Assembly: GCA_003024985.2 (NCBI GenBank)
Contig: PXIH01S0006445.1
Origin: Euperipatoides rowelli
Taxonomy: Eukaryota > Onychophora > Udeonychophora > Euonychophora > Peripatopsidae
Length of the DNA stretch: 11,071 bases
Strand: one strand, 5' to 3'
In this document: positions 8,864-11,071 of the stretch, one piece after another
How positions within the stretch are numbered: the stretch's first letter is position 1
Layout: every line of letters begins with the position of its first letter
Notes under the pieces: generated by a model
Database searches by the model: none
What the model saw: the letters and a program-made list of their open reading frames with translations, nothing else
Told to the model about the DNA's origin: nothing
Translations under genes and position numbers: made by a program

Positions 8864-8926
8864 TGTCATAATTGTTTGGGGCATTATGGGAGGCAGGATT
8901 TATTGGATAAACATCAATTGTATTGT
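8864..8926 (+). other. C2HC zinc-finger segment within the PolB relic
   Basis: The frame gives C-x2-C-x12-H-x3-C (CHNC at 8864-8875, His at 8912, Cys at 8924), the spacing of a classical C2H2-type finger with Cys in place of the last His. It lies just before the exonuclease domain, a common arrangement in animal Polinton-type polymerases. All four ligands are intact in this copy. Confidence 0.7.
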
Positions 8927-9318
8927 TTATTCCATAAAACTGCCTTCCAAGCAATATAAAGAAAAATAATATTTTACAATTTAAAGAGTATGAAAGGTGA
9001 CAATGATATACCTTTTGTCATCTATGCAGATTTCGAGTGCCTGCTTGAAAAATCCAGAGATCCTAATATTTTACATAAACATATTCCTTCATCTTTTGCA
9101 TATTATATTAAAAATATTTTTAGATCCCAAAAAAAAAAAAGTATGAAGATCCTACATTTAAAGAGAAACTTGCAGTGTTCAGGAGTGAGAATACACAAAT
9201 GGAGTTTGTTAAAAGTATCTATGAAGATACAAAGCAAATATACGAAGTGTATTTAAAAAATATTATACCCATAAATATGAGTGGCACGGAGGAGGCTAAA
9301 CATTTATTAGCTCTCCAG

Positions 9319-9417
9319 TGTAAATTATGTGAACATGAATTCACACAATTTAACTGGTAAGTTAAAGATCATTGCCATATATCAAAGGAGTACCGGGTCC
9401 CCCTCTGTAATAACTGT
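9319..9417 (+). other. Endonuclease VII-like Cys/His cluster between Exo I and Exo II
   Basis: CKLC at 9319-9330, DHCHIS from 9367 and CNNCNL from 9406 form two CxxC pairs around a DHCH core. The DHCH-x-YR-x-CxxCN layout resembles the HNH-type recombination endonuclease VII zinc fold (phage T4 gp49 family). A TAA at 9358-9360 interrupts it just before the DHCH core. Whether this insert ever cleaved DNA or only stabilises the fold cannot be judged here. Confidence 0.6.
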
Positions 9418-9652
9418 AATTTAAGGTTCGTACAGCCAAAATTTATCCCTGTTATATTTTATAACTATTCCCGTTATGATGCACATCTTTTTGTTAAAGC
9501 TTTATCATCAAAGGATCATGCTGGAGACATTACAGTTATCCCTCAAACTGAGGAGACATATATTTCATTGAGTAAAGAAGTGATATGTGATGATGGGAAA
9601 AGTCATATTGCGGTTCATAGACAGTTATCGGTTCTTATCATCCAGCTTATAG

Positions 9653-10069
9653 TCCAGGAGCATTAGAATAAAAATGAGAAAAAAAAAGATATAAAGCTGA
9701 ATTTTTGCAAATAGTTCTGAAATGTATTTCTAAATAACATATTAAAAGCCCCAACTAATCCCACTGGAGCTTAACCCATAAATAAAAAATGGCATGTGGT
9801 ATAAAACGTAATGGTACACTAGAAAGCAAAAATCCCAGAATTTACACTAAATAGGCATGTAACATATTGAATAAAACATATTTGTGAGAAAAATATTATG
9901 GCACAGGTTCTGGTTATAAATAATCGAATGAAAGTCATGTGACAAGTCATTGAAATAGAGACGTTGTAAGTATTTGGGTGTATAATGTATGAACACTTGC
10001 ATTTGGTTTCACACATATACACAAACGTGATGTAATATGTTTTCTCATTATTTATCTTCATTATCACCT
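9653..10069. other. AT-rich gap between two convergent pseudogenes
   Basis: No coding region is supported. The minus-strand open frame at 9819-10073 gives an undistinguished Cys/Ile-rich translation and overlaps the end of the nuclease relic, so I treat it as chance. The end of the polymerase homology near 9650 is abrupt and may be a deletion or insertion breakpoint. An AATAAA word at 9667 is not meaningful in this base composition. Confidence 0.5.
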
Positions 10070-11071
10070 TCAATATGTTTCACCTGCACAATGGCTGCAC
10101 ATTGCCGTGCAATGCAATCCAACTGTGGTGCATTCTCAGCCTATTCGACATCCCAATTTGCAACTGCAAGACACCAGATTAAGTAGTACATCAGGAGCTA
10201 ATTGTTCTCACTTTTCACAGGAACCAGGGTATTATTTTTCACGTACCAACCCCAATCTGTGGGATTCAATCTATTCCCTTTCCATTGTTGCACACACACA
10301 CACACATATAAGTTCGGAATGAGTGTTGTCTTGCAGCTGCGATGGTTGGGGGCAGTGAATTCAGCTTACATGTAGCTGACAGTGCTGGTACTTGTCGAGT
10401 GTTTCAACCTATGCAGCACCATAAAGCTTAAGAAGGAAATTCTCGCCAGGCCTCACTATGTCGTATTTTGAACTTCCAGAAGTCTCAAACACATCAAGAA
10501 AATCAACAACACCTTTTCAGCCAAGTGAAAGGTCTTTTTCTTTCCTTGACCAAAGAGAGCCGATACAGTGTTGCATCCGGAGATGCCATGTGTGGTCATT
10601 AAATATGACTTCATATTACCAATACAGTTTTGTATGGCTACTATGTTGTGTACAATCGGTGGATTGCTTCCACACATGTNTAAATTTATTCAGATGTCAC
10701 TTGAGATACCAGAATGACAAGCAAATCTGTGTCCGTGCCAGTTACCACTACTAGTCTGGATTGATGTTTGGCCACTCTTAGTGCAGTTGTTGCAATCAAA
10801 CTATCAGCATCATCTTCAGCTACATTAGTTGTGTTCCCTACAGGCGTTACACATGTCCAGAAATGGAGGCAACATTTTAGTCTGCGTTATCAAACAAAAA
10901 CTGTGCAAATCCATCTAAATTATATGATTGAAGGTTTCTGGCAAAAATTGAGGACAGCAGGCATTGTATTTATTTATAGTCATCATAGAAACCCATACTG
11001 CACAGAACATCTATCAATTCTCGGGAACCATACTTCTGATGGATGTAGACTGTGATGAACAGAAGAATTGG
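10070..11071 (-). pseudogene. Broken FEN1/XPG-like PIN nuclease with C-terminal CXC-like cluster, 5' partial
   Basis: Read from 11071 downwards, it matches by motif a multicopy animal family of uncharacterised FEN-like proteins. In order: HQKYGSRELIDVL (near 11041); FAQFLFDNAD (10909-10880); CVTP, then AEDDADSLI (10820 down) and VVVTGTDTDLLVIL, the two acidic PIN motifs; HGISGCNTVSALFGQGKKK (10590 down), equivalent to the GCD[TY] region of FEN nucleases; GENFLLKLYGAA (10447 down); PPTIAAARQHSFRTY, QQW and NPTDWGW (10352-10247); and a Cys-rich tail CSCKLGC...C...C..C ending near 10070. Lesions are stops at 10972, 10879, 10688, 10411, 10200 and 10138, and frame changes near 10855, 10680, 10515, 10375, 10291 (in a GT run) and 10201. 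GCNT carries Asn where an acidic residue is expected. The likely biochemistry was structure-specific 5' nuclease; this copy is dead. Confidence 0.75.
10291..10306. repeat. (CA)8 microsatellite inside the nuclease pseudogene
   Basis: Eight CA units on the plus strand (GT on the coding strand) fall between the conserved HSFRTY and QQW blocks. The upstream and downstream blocks are in different frames, so the run has replaced or expanded coding sequence and shifted the frame. Confidence 0.85.

Larger units (their letters stand above)
8188..9649 (+). pseudogene. Broken protein-primed family B DNA polymerase, Polinton/adintovirus-like (exonuclease half only)
   Basis: The intact family (DNA_pol_B_2) replicates linear mobile elements and viruses from a protein primer. 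Here only the N-terminal half remains. In order: a conserved N-terminal domain (8188-8660, motif SSGWVLLSI near 8378); VLIKNLSRLLRSQ near 8796-8834; a C2HC finger 8864-8926; Exo I in FVIYADFECLLE with the Asp and Glu codons at 9029 and 9035; a CxxC...DHCH...CxxC cluster 9319-9417; Exo II around NYSRYDAH at 9463-9486; and the closing exonuclease motif RFIDSYRFL near 9611-9637. The palm motifs are absent, as sequence after 9652 is unrelated. Lesions include frame changes near 8244, 8275, 8440, 8500 and 8655, a TAA at 8957, slippage at the A12 run 9129-9140, a TAA at 9358 and a shift near 9597. It is a dead copy. Polinton and adintovirus are hard to separate without integrase or capsid genes, which I do not see. 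Confidence 0.85.

Noticed and set aside
9129-9140. Programmed frameshift at the A12 run
   Set aside because: Many other stops and shifts occur in the same relic, so random slippage is the simpler explanation.
9819-10073. Minus-strand 84-codon frame after the nuclease relic
   Set aside because: No conserved motif, unusual Ile/Thr/Cys-rich composition, and it starts within the tail region of the nuclease pseudogene.
10107-11055. Three plus-strand open frames (10107-10322, 10458-10754, 10768-11055)
   Set aside because: The conserved PIN and CXC-like motifs are on the minus strand, so these are antisense shadows.

Overview
This window looks like nuclear DNA from an invertebrate animal, most likely an aquatic mollusc or another animal with a TE-rich genome. 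It is very AT-rich, has no operon structure or bacterial signals, and carries microsatellites, many short degenerate repeats and splice-like signals. Its protein relics belong to families typical of animal mobile DNA. The taxon call is inference: TACATGTA octamers (near 2236, 6210, 10368) and AGGTCACTTCC-type repeats feel molluscan, but nothing here proves it. I see no intact conventional gene. Everything recognisable as coding is broken.

Layout. 1-1580 is AT-rich with no gene. A 39-base C tract plus a short CA run lies at 1587-1635. From about 1970 to 2720 there is a degenerate repeat of roughly 150 bp carrying AGGTCA half-sites, three of them arranged as DR1 pairs. At 2911-3010 there are three ~41 bp repeats, each with TGTAAACA. 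3011-4440 is AT-rich with inverted repeats near 3721-3863 and 3901-3936. A two-exon broken gene of unknown family sits at 4462-5591 (+). It has a coiled-coil N-terminus, a candidate GC-AG intron, then four or five Cys/His units of the type C-x(4,5)-C-x(9,10)-Y-C-x2-H-x2-C. 5592-7517 is AT-rich with two tandem repeat blocks.

From 7518 to 9649 (+) lies the decayed N-terminal half of a protein-primed family B DNA polymerase of the Polinton/Maverick or adintovirus type. It has an acidic, proline-rich leader with a SUMO-interaction-like motif, a conserved N-terminal domain, a C2HC finger, Exo I, a Cys/His cluster resembling endonuclease VII, and Exo II. The copy stops at the end of the exonuclease region and the polymerase palm is missing. 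From 11071 down to about 10070 (-) runs the 3' part of a second broken gene. It encodes a FEN1/XPG-like PIN nuclease with a C-terminal CXC-like cysteine cluster, and its 5' part is outside the window.

The polymerase and nuclease relics converge tail to tail across a 420 bp AT-rich gap. Whether the Cys/His gene, polymerase and nuclease belonged to one mobile element is the main open question. All three show the same kind of neutral decay: homopolymer and microsatellite slippage, a 14-bp duplication, a fold-back inverted repeat, and codon-to-stop changes. Family assignments rest on motif recognition without database searches.
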